Shown here: in pieces, positions 30,517-37,071 of the stretch
Layout of the letters: each line of letters begins with the position of its first letter
Position numbering within the stretch: the stretch's first letter is position 1
From: Gammaproteobacteria bacterium
Lineage (GTDB): Bacteria > Pseudomonadota > Gammaproteobacteria > SKWO01
Assembly (NCBI GenBank): GCA_007128895.1
Contig: SKWO01000054.1
Span: 1 to 37,071, forward strand
Direction: 5' to 3'
Length of the DNA: 37,071 nucleotides
Made by a program: the position numbers and the translations under genes
The notes under the pieces: model-generated
Seen by the model: only the letters and a program-made list of their open reading frames with translations
Told to the model about the DNA's origin: nothing
The model's database searches: none

Positions 30517-30714
30517 TCAGCAGGAGGTGCTCTTGATGCCCATCTTGTTGAGGATCTTCTCCAGCGGGCAGAAGCAGGTGAAGGCGCTCTGCAGCAGGTT
30601 GAAGCCGACGAAGGCGGTGAACCAGAGCCACATCGGGCTGTGGTAGTGGGCCAGAGCCAGTGAGATCAGGATGAAGCTGCCGGCGACGATGCGGATAATG
30701 CGTTCTGCGTTCAT
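30517..30714 (-). CDS. small DUF2892 membrane protein (YgaP-like membrane domain)
   Basis: Membrane protein of 65 residues with two hydrophobic segments (about 7-22 and 28-45) and a cysteine-rich end, FTCFCPLEKILNKMG (Cys47, Cys49) and Cys65. This matches DUF2892, which in E. coli YgaP is fused to a rhodanese domain. Here the membrane part is on its own and a rhodanese is encoded next in line. It begins about 70 bases from the arsR stop and has its own strong promoter. The cysteines could carry sulfane sulfur; this is inference. Confidence 0.88.
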   Translation of the reverse strand: MNAERIIRIVAGSFILISLALAHYHSPMWLWFTAFVGFNLLQSAFTCFCPLEKILNKMGIKSTSC

Positions 30715-30734
30715 GGTGTGGACTCCATCAGGTT

Positions 30735-30752
30735 TATTAGTTTCGGCTAATA
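30735..30752. promoter_or_regulatory. operator-like inverted repeat over the DUF2892 -10 box
   Basis: TATTAG (30735-30740), 6 bases, CTAATA (30747-30752): exact 6-base arms. The dyad spans from the -10 hexamer to just past the predicted start of transcription. ArsR-family repressors bind dyads of this kind at this position, and the arsR gene is next door, so I infer it as its operator. Confidence 0.45.
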
Positions 30753-30776
30753 TAGCATGACCGATGCGGATGACAA
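30749..30776 (-). promoter_or_regulatory. promoter of the DUF2892 gene
   Basis: On the minus strand TTGTCA (30771-30776) and TATATT (30749-30754), five of six matches each, 16 bases apart; the -10 is extended by TGC. Start near 30742, about 28 bases before the ATG. It is the strongest promoter seen in this part of the window. Confidence 0.65.
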
Positions 30777-30781
30777 GCCGG

Positions 30782-31120
30782 TTACGGCTCCTGGTGTGCG
30801 CTGCAGAAGACCTCGCGCATCATGCCGATCAGGTGCAGGGTACGGCTGTCGCTGACCCGGTAGTAGACCCGGTTGGCGTCCTTGCGCGAGGCGAGGATGC
30901 CCTTGTCGCGCAGGATCGCCAGGTGTTGGGAGATGTTGCTTTGCGAGGTGCCGACGCTGTCGACGATGCCCTGCACGCTGATCTCGCGATCACCGATCAC
31001 GCAGAGGATCTTCAGGCGCAACGGGTGTGACATCGCCTTGAGCGAGCGGGAGGCGCGGTTGATATCGCTGTCGCGGGTCATCAGCCCGCCGGCATTCTCT
31101 ACGGTGTCGATCATGGCCAT
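30782..31120 (-). CDS. ArsR family repressor, sulfide/persulfide sensor type
   Basis: Winged-helix transcription repressor, 112 residues. The helix-turn-helix reads TSQSNISQHLAILRDKGIL (59-77), preceded by LKAMSHPLRLKILC (27-40). The only cysteines are Cys40 and Cys106, placed as in YgaV, BigR and SqrR, which form a disulfide or polysulfide link in response to sulfide and release DNA; the CxCxC-type metal site of ArsR/SmtB proteins is absent. It precedes the DUF2892 gene on the same strand. Start choice between ATGs at 31120 and 31114 is open; no good ribosome-binding site is seen. The sensing function is inferred from cysteine positions. Confidence 0.88.
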   Translation of the reverse strand: MAMIDTVENAGGLMTRDSDINRASRSLKAMSHPLRLKILCVIGDREISVQGIVDSVGTSQSNISQHLAILRDKGILASRKDANRVYYRVSDSRTLHLIGMMREVFCSAHQEP

Positions 31121-31237
31121 CTGCGTGCAGTGTGGTGGGACGGCTTTGGCCGCTTATAGGTATCTGCTGTTTGGAAAACGATATACAATAATAGAAAGTT
31201 TGAAAAGTCTTTTATGTTGATGAACGGATTATCCCCA
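31121..31237. promoter_or_regulatory. AT-rich divergent promoter region, arsR / gpmI
   Basis: Gap of about 117 bases with an AT-rich core. On the plus strand TACAAT (31184-31189) is a possible -10 for gpmI; on the minus strand TATAAG (31153-31158) is a possible -10 for arsR. Neither has a convincing -35, so exact promoters are not called. I see no copy of the TATTAG/CTAATA dyad here. Confidence 0.3.
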
Positions 31238-32809
31238 ATGCAAGAACGTCACCGGCCGCTGCTGCTGATCATTCTGGATGGGTGGGGCTACTCGGAAGAG
31301 GTGCGCCACAACGCCATCCGGGCGGCGCGCACCCCCTTCTTCGACCGCCTTTGGCAGGACTTCCCGCATACGCTGATCCGTGGCTCGGGCGCCGAGGTCG
31401 GGCTGCCCGCCGGCCAGATGGGCAACTCCGAGGTCGGCCACCTCAACCTGGGGGCTGGTCGGGTCGTCTATCAGGAGTTCACCCGCATCGGGCGGGCAAT
31501 CAAGACCGGCTCCTTCTTCACCAACCAGACCCTGACCGAGGCGGTCGATGCCGCCAAGGCGACCGGTGGTGCGGTGCACGTTGTCGGCCTGCTCTCCCCG
31601 GGTGGGGTGCACAGCCATGAGGAGCATCTGCATGCAATGGTCGAACTGGCCGTGCAGCGCGGCGCCGAGCGGGTCTATCTGCACGCCTTCCTGGATGGTC
31701 GCGATACGCCGCCACGCAGTGCCCACGACTCGGTCGAGGCGACCGAGCGGCGTTTGGCCGAGATCGGTCGCGGGCGCATCGGTTCGCTGGTCGGGCGTTA
31801 CTATGCGATGGATCGAGACCACCGCTGGCCCCGCGTGCAGGCTGCCTACGACATGCTGACCCTGGGTGAAGCCCCCTTTGCCGCGCAGAGCGCCACCGAG
31901 GCGGTCGACATGGCCTATGCGCGGGGTGAGAACGACGAATTCGTGCAGCCGACCCTGATCCATCCGGAGGGCGAGGCGCCGGCGGTGATTCGCGACGGCG
32001 ACGCGGTGGTCTTCATGAACTTCCGTTCCGACCGCGCACGCCAGATTACCCGTGCCTTTATCGAGGGCGACGAGTTCGACGGCTTCGAGCGTCGTGCCCG
32101 TCCCCAGCTGGCCGCTTTCGTCACCCTGACCGAGTACAATGCCGATTTCGACGTGCCGGTCGCCTATCCACCGGAGCGGCTGCGCAACATCTTTGGCGAG
32201 TATGTTTCGCGCCTTGGTCTGCACCAGTTGCGCATCGCCGAGACCGAGAAGTACGCCCACGTGACCTTCTTCTTCAATGGTGGGGTGGAGGAGCCGTTCG
32301 TCGGTGAAGAGCGCGTGCTGGTGCCGTCGCCTCAGGTGCCGACCTACGACTGCCAGCCGGAGATGAGCGCGCCGGAGGTGACCCGACGCCTGATCGAGGC
32401 GGTCGACAGCGGTCGCTACGATGTCATCATCTGTAATTACGCCAACCTCGACATGGTCGGCCATACCGGCGACTTCGAGGCGACCGTGCGCGCGGTGGAA
32501 GCGCTTGACGGCTATCTGGAACAGGTGGTCAAGGCGGTCCGGGCGCAGGACGGCGAGGTGCTGATTACCGCCGACCACGGCAATGCCGAACAGATGTACG
32601 ACGGCGAGAAGGGGCAGGCGCACACCGCGCACACCTGCAATCCGGTGCCGCTGATCTATGTCGGACGGCGCCCGGTCACTCTGGCGGCCAGCGGCATTCT
32701 GGCCGATATCGCGCCGACCATGCTCGAGCTGCTGGGTCTCGAGCAGCCGGTCGAGATGACCGGCCATTCGCTGATCGTGCGCGATGGAGATGATGACGCA
32801 CAAACGTGA
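31238..32809 (+). CDS. gpmI: 2,3-bisphosphoglycerate-independent phosphoglycerate mutase
   Basis: Manganese-dependent enzyme that interconverts 3- and 2-phosphoglycerate in glycolysis. With the ATG at 31238 it has 523 residues, and the first metal motif LILDGWG lies exactly where it does in E. coli GpmM; two further in-frame ATGs at 31214 and 31220 would add 6 or 8 residues. The catalytic Ser64 is in [44 protein letters not shown] and [10 protein letters not shown] supply the other metal and substrate residues. It overlaps envC by 26 bases; gpmI-envC-ctpA-yibQ is a conserved gene order. Confidence 0.96.
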   Translation: MQERHRPLLLIILDGWGYSEEVRHNAIRAARTPFFDRLWQDFPHTLIRGSGAEVGLPAGQMGNSEVGHLNLGAGRVVYQEFTRIGRAIKTGSFFTNQTLTEAVDAAKATGGAVHVVGLLSPGGVHSHEEHLHAMVELAVQRGAERVYLHAFLDGRDTPPRSAHDSVEATERRLAEIGRGRIGSLVGRYYAMDRDHRWPRVQAAYDMLTLGEAPFAAQSATEAVDMAYARGENDEFVQPTLIHPEGEAPAVIRDGDAVVFMNFRSDRARQITRAFIEGDEFDGFERRARPQLAAFVTLTEYNADFDVPVAYPPERLRNIFGEYVSRLGLHQLRIAETEKYAHVTFFFNGGVEEPFVGEERVLVPSPQVPTYDCQPEMSAPEVTRRLIEAVDSGRYDVIICNYANLDMVGHTGDFEATVRAVEALDGYLEQVVKAVRAQDGEVLITADHGNAEQMYDGEKGQAHTAHTCNPVPLIYVGRRPVTLAASGILADIAPTMLELLGLEQPVEMTGHSLIVRDGDDDAQT

Positions 32810-33944
32810 TCGGCACGGTCGGCTGTGGCCGCTTCTGCTGGGCTTGTTGTGGCTGGCGGAGAGCGGGGTGGCCGACGAGCTGGGCGAGGCGCGTGAGCGA
32901 CTCGAGCGGGTGCAGCAGGATATCACCCAGCTGCGCCAGCAGCAGAATGCGTTGCGCCGCGACGAGGTGGGTGCGCGCGAGGCGCTCGCCGCCAGCGAGC
33001 AGCAGATCGACCGGCTGCACCGTCGTCAGCGGGCCTTGGCCGCTGAGCGCGGTGTCGTCGAATCCGCGCTGGATGAACTGGCCGCCGAGCGCCGTGCGCT
33101 TGATCAGGCGCTGGCCGGCCAGCGGGCCGGGTTGGCCGTGCAGTTGCGCGCCGCCTATGCCAGCGGCAGTGATGGCCGACTGCGACTTCTGCTCAACCAC
33201 GACGATCCGGTCACGGCCGCGCGCCAACTCACCTACCACGGCTACCTCTCCCGCCAGCGTGTCGAGCAGATCCGCCATATCGAGACGTTGGCAGCGGCCA
33301 GTCGTCAGCTCGAGCGGCAGCAGCACGAGGAGCGTCAGCGACTGGTCGAGCTGGAGCAGCAGCAGCGGCGGCAGCAGCAGGACTTGGCGCGGGAGCAGCG
33401 CGAGCGGGAGCGGCTGCTGCAGTCCGTGGCCAGAGAGCTGGCCGACGCCGACAGCGATCTTCAGCGGCTGGAGGCGGACCAGCGTGAACTGGGGGAGGTG
33501 ATCGACCTGCTCCAGCGCCGCCTCGGTGGTCGCCCGGCCATGCGCCCCTTCACCGAGCTGCGCGGCCAGCTGCTTCGGCCGGCCGAAGGCCGCATCCGGC
33601 ACGGTTTCGGCTCACGACGCGGGGAGGGCGGGCTGACCTGGAACGGCGTGGTCATCGCCGCCGGCGAAGGTGCGCCGGTGCGTGCCGTGGCGACCGGCCA
33701 GGTGGTGATGACCGAGTGGCTGCGTGGCTACGGTCTGGTGCTGATCCTCGATCACGGTGACGGCTGGCTCAGTCTCTACGCCCACAACCGAACCCTGAAC
33801 CGGGAGGTCGGCGAGTGGGTCGAGGCGGGCGATGTGATCGGTGAGGCGGGCAGCAGTGGTGGTCAGCTGCAAGCCGGGATCTACTTCGAGATTCGGCACA
33901 ACGGCCAGGCGGTCGATCCGGCGCGCTGGTGGCGGCGGGGCTGA
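32784..33944 (+). CDS. envC: EnvC-like murein hydrolase activator (degenerate M23/LytM)
   Basis: Periplasmic activator of the cell-division amidases. The 386-residue protein has a signal peptide, a long coiled coil (about 30-250) rich in Gln, Arg and Glu, and a C-terminal LytM domain (about 275-383). That domain keeps LYAHN but replaces the zinc histidines: WNGVVIAA in place of the usual HxGxD, and AGIYFEIR in place of HLHFE. So it should not cut peptidoglycan itself, like E. coli EnvC. Possible starts are ATG at 32784, 32790 or 32793. Overlap with gpmI suggests coupled translation. Confidence 0.93.
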   Translation: MEMMTHKRDRHGRLWPLLLGLLWLAESGVADELGEARERLERVQQDITQLRQQQNALRRDEVGAREALAASEQQIDRLHRRQRALAAERGVVESALDELAAERRALDQALAGQRAGLAVQLRAAYASGSDGRLRLLLNHDDPVTAARQLTYHGYLSRQRVEQIRHIETLAAASRQLERQQHEERQRLVELEQQQRRQQQDLAREQRERERLLQSVARELADADSDLQRLEADQRELGEVIDLLQRRLGGRPAMRPFTELRGQLLRPAEGRIRHGFGSRRGEGGLTWNGVVIAAGEGAPVRAVATGQVVMTEWLRGYGLVLILDHGDGWLSLYAHNRTLNREVGEWVEAGDVIGEAGSSGGQLQAGIYFEIRHNGQAVDPARWWRRG

Positions 33945-33967
33945 GGCTCGCGGCGGCTCGGGACATT

Positions 33968-34007
33968 TGGTATAGTTTGAATTCGATCCAAGGGGAACGG
34001 CGTTCCC
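33968..34007 (+). promoter_or_regulatory. extended -10 promoter and leader hairpin of ctpA
   Basis: TGGTATAGT (33968-33976) is an extended -10 box about 40 bases before the ctpA ATG; the -35 is poor. The short leader holds an exact hairpin, GGGAAC-GGC-GTTCCC (33993-34007), that ends directly before the GGAG ribosome-binding site (34008-34011), so it may affect translation. Confidence 0.45.
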
Positions 34008-34016
34008 GGAGTCTGC

Positions 34017-35330
34017 ATGATGAAACACTACACACCCCGCACCCTGCTGATCCTGCTGCTTGGCGTCACCATGGGCGTGCTGCTGGCGGTCGGTGGCCAC
34101 GTGATTGCCGACCGGGCCGAAGCGCGTGGTGATGCGTTGCCGCTGGAGCAGTTGCGCGCCTTCACCGAGGTCTTCAACCGGATCAAGAGCGACTACGTCG
34201 AGGAGGTTGACGATCGGACACTGATCGAGCACGCCATCCGCGGCATGCTCACCGGTCTCGATCCACACTCGGCCTATCTCGATGAGGAGTCGTTCTCCGA
34301 TCTGCAGATCGGCACCTCCGGCCAGTTCGGTGGCCTGGGTATCGAGGTCGGCATGCAGGACGGCTTTGTGCGCGTCATCGCACCGATCGACGATACCCCG
34401 GCCGCTCGCGCCGGGATTCGTGCCGGTGACCTGATCACCCGCCTCGACGAGACCTCGGTGAAGGGGATGGCGCTCAGTGATGCGGTCAAGATCATGCGTG
34501 GCGAGCCGGGCAGCAAGATCACCCTGACCGTCGTGCGTGAGGGTGAGGATCAGCCTCTGCGCATCACCATCACCCGCGCCATTATCCGGGTCCAGAGCGT
34601 GCGTGCGCGGATGCTCGAGCCGGACTTCGGCTACCTGCGTATCACCCAGTTCCAGTCGCGTACCGGCGATGACGTCAACCGCGCCGTGCGTGAGCTCAAG
34701 CGCGAGAACGGCGGTCCGCTCAAGGGGCTGGTGCTCGATCTGCGCAACAACCCGGGTGGGGTGCTTAACGCCTCGGTGACGGTGGCCGATGCCTTCCTGC
34801 GCGAGGGCAAGATCGTCTACACCGAAGGGCGCATCCCCGATTCGCGCTTCGAGTTCCGCGCCACCCCGCAGGATATCCTCGACGACGCCCTGATGGTGGT
34901 GCTGGTCAACGGCGGTTCGGCCTCGGCCTCGGAGATCGTTGCCGGTGCCCTGCAGGATCACCGCCGCGCGATCATCATGGGTGAGCCGACCTTCGGCAAG
35001 GGCTCGGTCCAGACCGTGGTGCCGCTGACCCAGACCACGGCGCTGAAGTTGACCACGGCACGTTACTACACCCCCTCCGGCCGTTCGATCCAAGCTGAGG
35101 GGATCGAGCCGGACATCATTCTCGACTCGATCGAGGTGGCGGCCACGGCGCGTGATGCCGACCGCATCCGCGAGGCCGATCTCAACCGCCGACTCGACAA
35201 CGGTCGTGGCCGCGAGCGGGATGAGGACGCCGATGACGGTGAAGAGCGCCTCTCGCTGGCGCGTAGCGACTTTCAGCTTCACGAGGCACTCAACCTGCTG
35301 CGTGGCATGTCGTTGATGCTGTCGCGCTAG
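34017..35330 (+). CDS. ctpA: carboxyl-terminal processing peptidase, S41 family
   Basis: Periplasmic serine protease that trims or degrades envelope proteins, often those remodelling peptidoglycan. The 437-residue protein has an N-terminal membrane or signal segment (9-30), a PDZ domain (about 100-185, with GGLGIEV and IRAGDLI) and the S41 catalytic domain with GLVLDLRNNPGG (237-248), catalytic Ser303 in GSASASEI and Lys328 in FGKGS, 25 residues apart as in Prc. The C-terminal tail is charged. Lies between envC and yibQ, consistent with a role in cell-wall maintenance. Confidence 0.95.
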   Translation: MMKHYTPRTLLILLLGVTMGVLLAVGGHVIADRAEARGDALPLEQLRAFTEVFNRIKSDYVEEVDDRTLIEHAIRGMLTGLDPHSAYLDEESFSDLQIGTSGQFGGLGIEVGMQDGFVRVIAPIDDTPAARAGIRAGDLITRLDETSVKGMALSDAVKIMRGEPGSKITLTVVREGEDQPLRITITRAIIRVQSVRARMLEPDFGYLRITQFQSRTGDDVNRAVRELKRENGGPLKGLVLDLRNNPGGVLNASVTVADAFLREGKIVYTEGRIPDSRFEFRATPQDILDDALMVVLVNGGSASASEIVAGALQDHRRAIIMGEPTFGKGSVQTVVPLTQTTALKLTTARYYTPSGRSIQAEGIEPDIILDSIEVAATARDADRIREADLNRRLDNGRGRERDEDADDGEERLSLARSDFQLHEALNLLRGMSLMLSR

Positions 35331-35339
35331 GTCGTCGCG

Positions 35340-36158
35340 ATGCGGTATCGACTGGCGTGGTTGCCGCTGCTGCTCCTGCTGGCCGCATCGGCGCATGCCG
35401 GCGACGCGTACGAGCCGGTCTACATCGCTCTGATCATCGACGACCTCGGCGAGCGTCTCGATCTCGACCGGCGTGTCAGTGATCTGCCGGTTGCGGTGAC
35501 CTGCGCCGTGCTGCCCTTTACGCCGCACGGGCGCGAGATGGCCGAGCGTTGCCACCGCCAAGGCAAGGAGGTGATGCTGCACATGCCGATGGAGGCGGAC
35601 AACGGCGCCAACCCCGGGCCGGGTGCGCTGACCGTCGATATGCATCGCGATCAGGTTGAGGCGGCGCTGGCCGCCGCACTGGCCGACCTGCCCCACGTGC
35701 GTGGCGTCAACAACCACATGGGCAGTCGCTTTACCCGCGACCAGCAGCGCATGAGTTGGACCATGCAGGCGCTGGCCCGCCATGGCGGGCTCTACTTCAT
35801 TGATAGTCGCACCAGCCACCAGACGGTCGCCGCCTACCAGGCGGCGCTGCACGGCATTCCGCAGGCATCGCGTCACATCTTCCTTGACCACGATATCGAG
35901 CCGCACCTGATCGAGCGGCAGTTCCGCAGCCTGCTGCTGCACGCCTTCCGTCACGGCCACGCCATCGGGATTGGCCACCCCTATCCGGAGACCTTGGCGC
36001 TGCTCGAGCGGGTTTTGCCGCGACTGGCCCAGATCAACGTCCATGTCGTGCCGGTTTCGGAACTGCTGGCCCGTACCCGCCCTGAAGAGAGGAGTCCACA
36101 GCTATGGGAAGCGTCCTTGTCCCCCTCGCCGACGGCTGCGAAGAGCTCGAAGCCGTAA
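35340..36158 (+). CDS. yibQ: divergent polysaccharide deacetylase family protein (YibQ)
   Basis: Exported protein of 272 residues with a signal peptide (cleavage after SAHA, about residue 20) and a divergent polysaccharide-deacetylase fold: ALIIDDLG (30-37) with the first acidic pair, VMLHMPME, GVNNHMGSRFT and YFIDSRTS, and IGHPYPET near the C-terminus. These are the family's conserved blocks; activity is not proven for most members. Start 9 bases after the ctpA stop. Its last 55 bases overlap the start of yajL in a different frame, and the tail there (rich in Ser, Pro, Ala and Lys) looks unconserved. Confidence 0.92.
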   Translation: MRYRLAWLPLLLLLAASAHAGDAYEPVYIALIIDDLGERLDLDRRVSDLPVAVTCAVLPFTPHGREMAERCHRQGKEVMLHMPMEADNGANPGPGALTVDMHRDQVEAALAAALADLPHVRGVNNHMGSRFTRDQQRMSWTMQALARHGGLYFIDSRTSHQTVAAYQAALHGIPQASRHIFLDHDIEPHLIERQFRSLLLHAFRHGHAIGIGHPYPETLALLERVLPRLAQINVHVVPVSELLARTRPEERSPQLWEASLSPSPTAAKSSKP

Positions 36159-36685
36159 CCATCATCGACATCCTGCGCCGGGCCGGGGTTGAGGTGGTCG
36201 TTGCCGGCCTCGCCGATGGCCCGGTGCGTGCCAGCCGTGGCACCGTGCTGCTGCCGGAGACGACGCTGGAGGCGGTGCGCGAGCGCGAGTTCGACCTGAT
36301 CGTGTTGCCCGGCGGGCTGCCCGGTGCCGACCACCTGCAGGCCGATACGCGGTTGATCACCCTGCTGCAGCAGAGCGTGGCGCGTGGCCACAAGGTGGCG
36401 GCGATCTGTGCCGCGCCCAAGGTGCTGGCCCACGCCGGTCTGCTCCAGGGGCGCCACGCCACCGCCTATCCGGGCGCGCTGGAAGGGTGCGGTGTGGATG
36501 GCTTTGTCCGGCTCGACGAGCCGGTGGTCGAGGACGGGCCGGTGATTACCTCGATGGGGCCGGGCACTGCCCTCGATTTCGCGCTCCATCTGGTCGAGAC
36601 GTTGTGCGGGCACGAGCAGCGCGAGGCGGTCGAGCGGCCGCTCTGTCGTCCGCATGGGGGCGCTGGCCACGGGGAGGCTGTGTGA
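36104..36685 (+). CDS. yajL: DJ-1/PfpI family protein, YajL type
   Basis: Cytoplasmic DJ-1 superfamily protein of 193 residues, implicated in protection against oxidative and carbonyl stress. The nucleophile Cys102 lies in AAICAAPKVLA and the partner acidic residues in GCEELEAVT near residue 14; LPGGLPGADHL and SMGPGTALDFAL match YajL. The ATG follows GAGGAG by 9 bases, inside the end of yibQ. The last 20 residues, rich in Gly, Arg and His, extend beyond the usual domain. The stop overlaps the ATG of the next gene. Confidence 0.92.
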   Translation: MGSVLVPLADGCEELEAVTIIDILRRAGVEVVVAGLADGPVRASRGTVLLPETTLEAVREREFDLIVLPGGLPGADHLQADTRLITLLQQSVARGHKVAAICAAPKVLAHAGLLQGRHATAYPGALEGCGVDGFVRLDEPVVEDGPVITSMGPGTALDFALHLVETLCGHEQREAVERPLCRPHGGAGHGEAV

Positions 36686-37017
36686 TGGAGTGGATCACCG
36701 GTCTGATCGGCAGTTTTTCCGCCTGGTTGCGCCCACACCTCGGGATGGTCGGCTTGGCACTGGTGGCCACCCTGCTGGTGATCTATGGCCACGATCTCAA
36801 TCGGGCCTTCCAGGAGCTGGTCAAGCGGCTCCACTTCCTGCTGCGGGTGGCCCTCTTCGTGCTGGTCTGTGCCTTTGGTTACGGTGCTGTGATCAACTAT
36901 CTGGCGCCGCTGCTGGCCCGTCTGCTGGCCTCGCTCAACGACCTCTGGCTGGGGCCGTTGGTGGTGGGCGCCTTCCTGCTGGTCGGCATACTGGCCGAGC
37001 GCCGCCGCTACTGCTGA
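36685..37017 (+). CDS. DUF3392 family inner-membrane protein
   Basis: Small membrane protein of 110 residues with three hydrophobic segments (about 18-34, 51-70 and 88-104), the YGHDLNR block after the first, and an AERRR end. The pattern fits DUF3392, whose function is unknown. The start is the ATG sharing its A with the yajL TGA, with GGGGAGG upstream, so it is coupled to yajL. Recognition of the family is from memory of its pattern. Confidence 0.83.
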   Translation: MEWITGLIGSFSAWLRPHLGMVGLALVATLLVIYGHDLNRAFQELVKRLHFLLRVALFVLVCAFGYGAVINYLAPLLARLLASLNDLWLGPLVVGAFLLVGILAERRRYC

Positions 37018-37071
37018 GTCTGTTTCGGCGCACTGCCGACGACCTGGCTGAGCGTGTCGATCAATTGTGAC
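37008..37071 (-). CDS. possible C-terminal end of a convergent gene (partial)
   Basis: On the minus strand one frame stays open from the window edge for 20 codons to a TAG at 37008-37010 and reads SQLIDTLSQVVGSAPKQTQQ, a plausible protein tail. It would overlap the end of the DUF3392 gene by 10 bases, as trmL and gpsA do earlier in the window. Far too short to identify. Confidence 0.3.
   Translation of the reverse strand, partial: SQLIDTLSQVVGSAPKQTQQ

Noticed and set aside
31121-31237. Second copy of the TATTAG/CTAATA operator upstream of arsR
   Set aside because: The region is AT-rich, but no inverted repeat of that sequence is present.
33612-36044. 810-codon open frame on the minus strand across ctpA and yibQ
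   Set aside because: It is antisense to two well-recognised genes, has no family motifs, and such long shadow frames are expected at high GC.

Overview
The window is a continuous, very gene-dense stretch (about 41 protein genes, no rRNA, tRNA, CRISPR array or insertion sequence seen) from a GC-rich gammaproteobacterium. The best evidence for the lineage is gene order shared with Pseudomonas, Chromatiales and enteric genomes: rph/yicC-gmk-rpoZ-spoT-ridA-recG, ubiC-ubiA, rsmD-coaD-fdx, rhodanese-grxC-secB-gpsA, and gpmI-envC-ctpA-yibQ. A sulfide-type ArsR regulator and a stand-alone rhodanese hint at a sulfur-using relative of the Chromatiales, but this is inference.

Layout. 1-5.0 kb: the 5' part of an RhlE-type RNA helicase, then cheV-dut-argB on the minus strand, then trmB on the plus strand meeting a PrcB-like lipoprotein gene tail to tail. 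5.0-7.5 kb: minus-strand rph-rdgB-hemW, tightly coupled. 7.6-17.5 kb: a long plus-strand run, yicC, gmk, rpoZ, spoT, ridA, recG, ubiC, ubiA and an ABC-2 exporter pair; a good sigma70-type promoter precedes rpoZ. 17.5-21.7 kb: minus-strand pair of M16 peptidases (one catalytic, one without the zinc motif), rsmD, coaD and a YfhL-type ferredoxin. 21.7-25.3 kb: a TonB-dependent receptor and a membrane polyferredoxin whose base composition is clearly lower in GC than the neighbours; this is the most likely acquired segment. 25.3-29.6 kb: a GlcD-type FAD oxidase, a class 1B-like dihydroorotate dehydrogenase, trmL, gpsA and secB. 29.7-31.1 kb: glutaredoxin, membrane rhodanese, a small DUF2892 membrane protein and an ArsR regulator with two cysteines placed as in YgaV/BigR/SqrR. 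31.2-37.1 kb: gpmI, envC, ctpA, yibQ, yajL and a DUF3392 membrane protein, ending in what may be the tail of a convergent gene.

Most of the content is housekeeping: nucleotide metabolism (dut, rdgB, gmk, pyrD), stringent response (spoT with rpoZ), RNA processing and modification (rph, yicC, trmB, trmL, rsmD), ubiquinone, CoA and arginine synthesis, and envelope maintenance. Two places look accessory: the TonB receptor/polyferredoxin pair, which I read as a candidate metal-uptake and reduction module of unknown substrate, and the ArsR-DUF2892-rhodanese group, which looks like the sulfide-responsive ygaVP system of E. coli with its protein split into separate genes. No gene-free stretch exceeds 300 bases; the longest is about 270 bases at 21652-21921.
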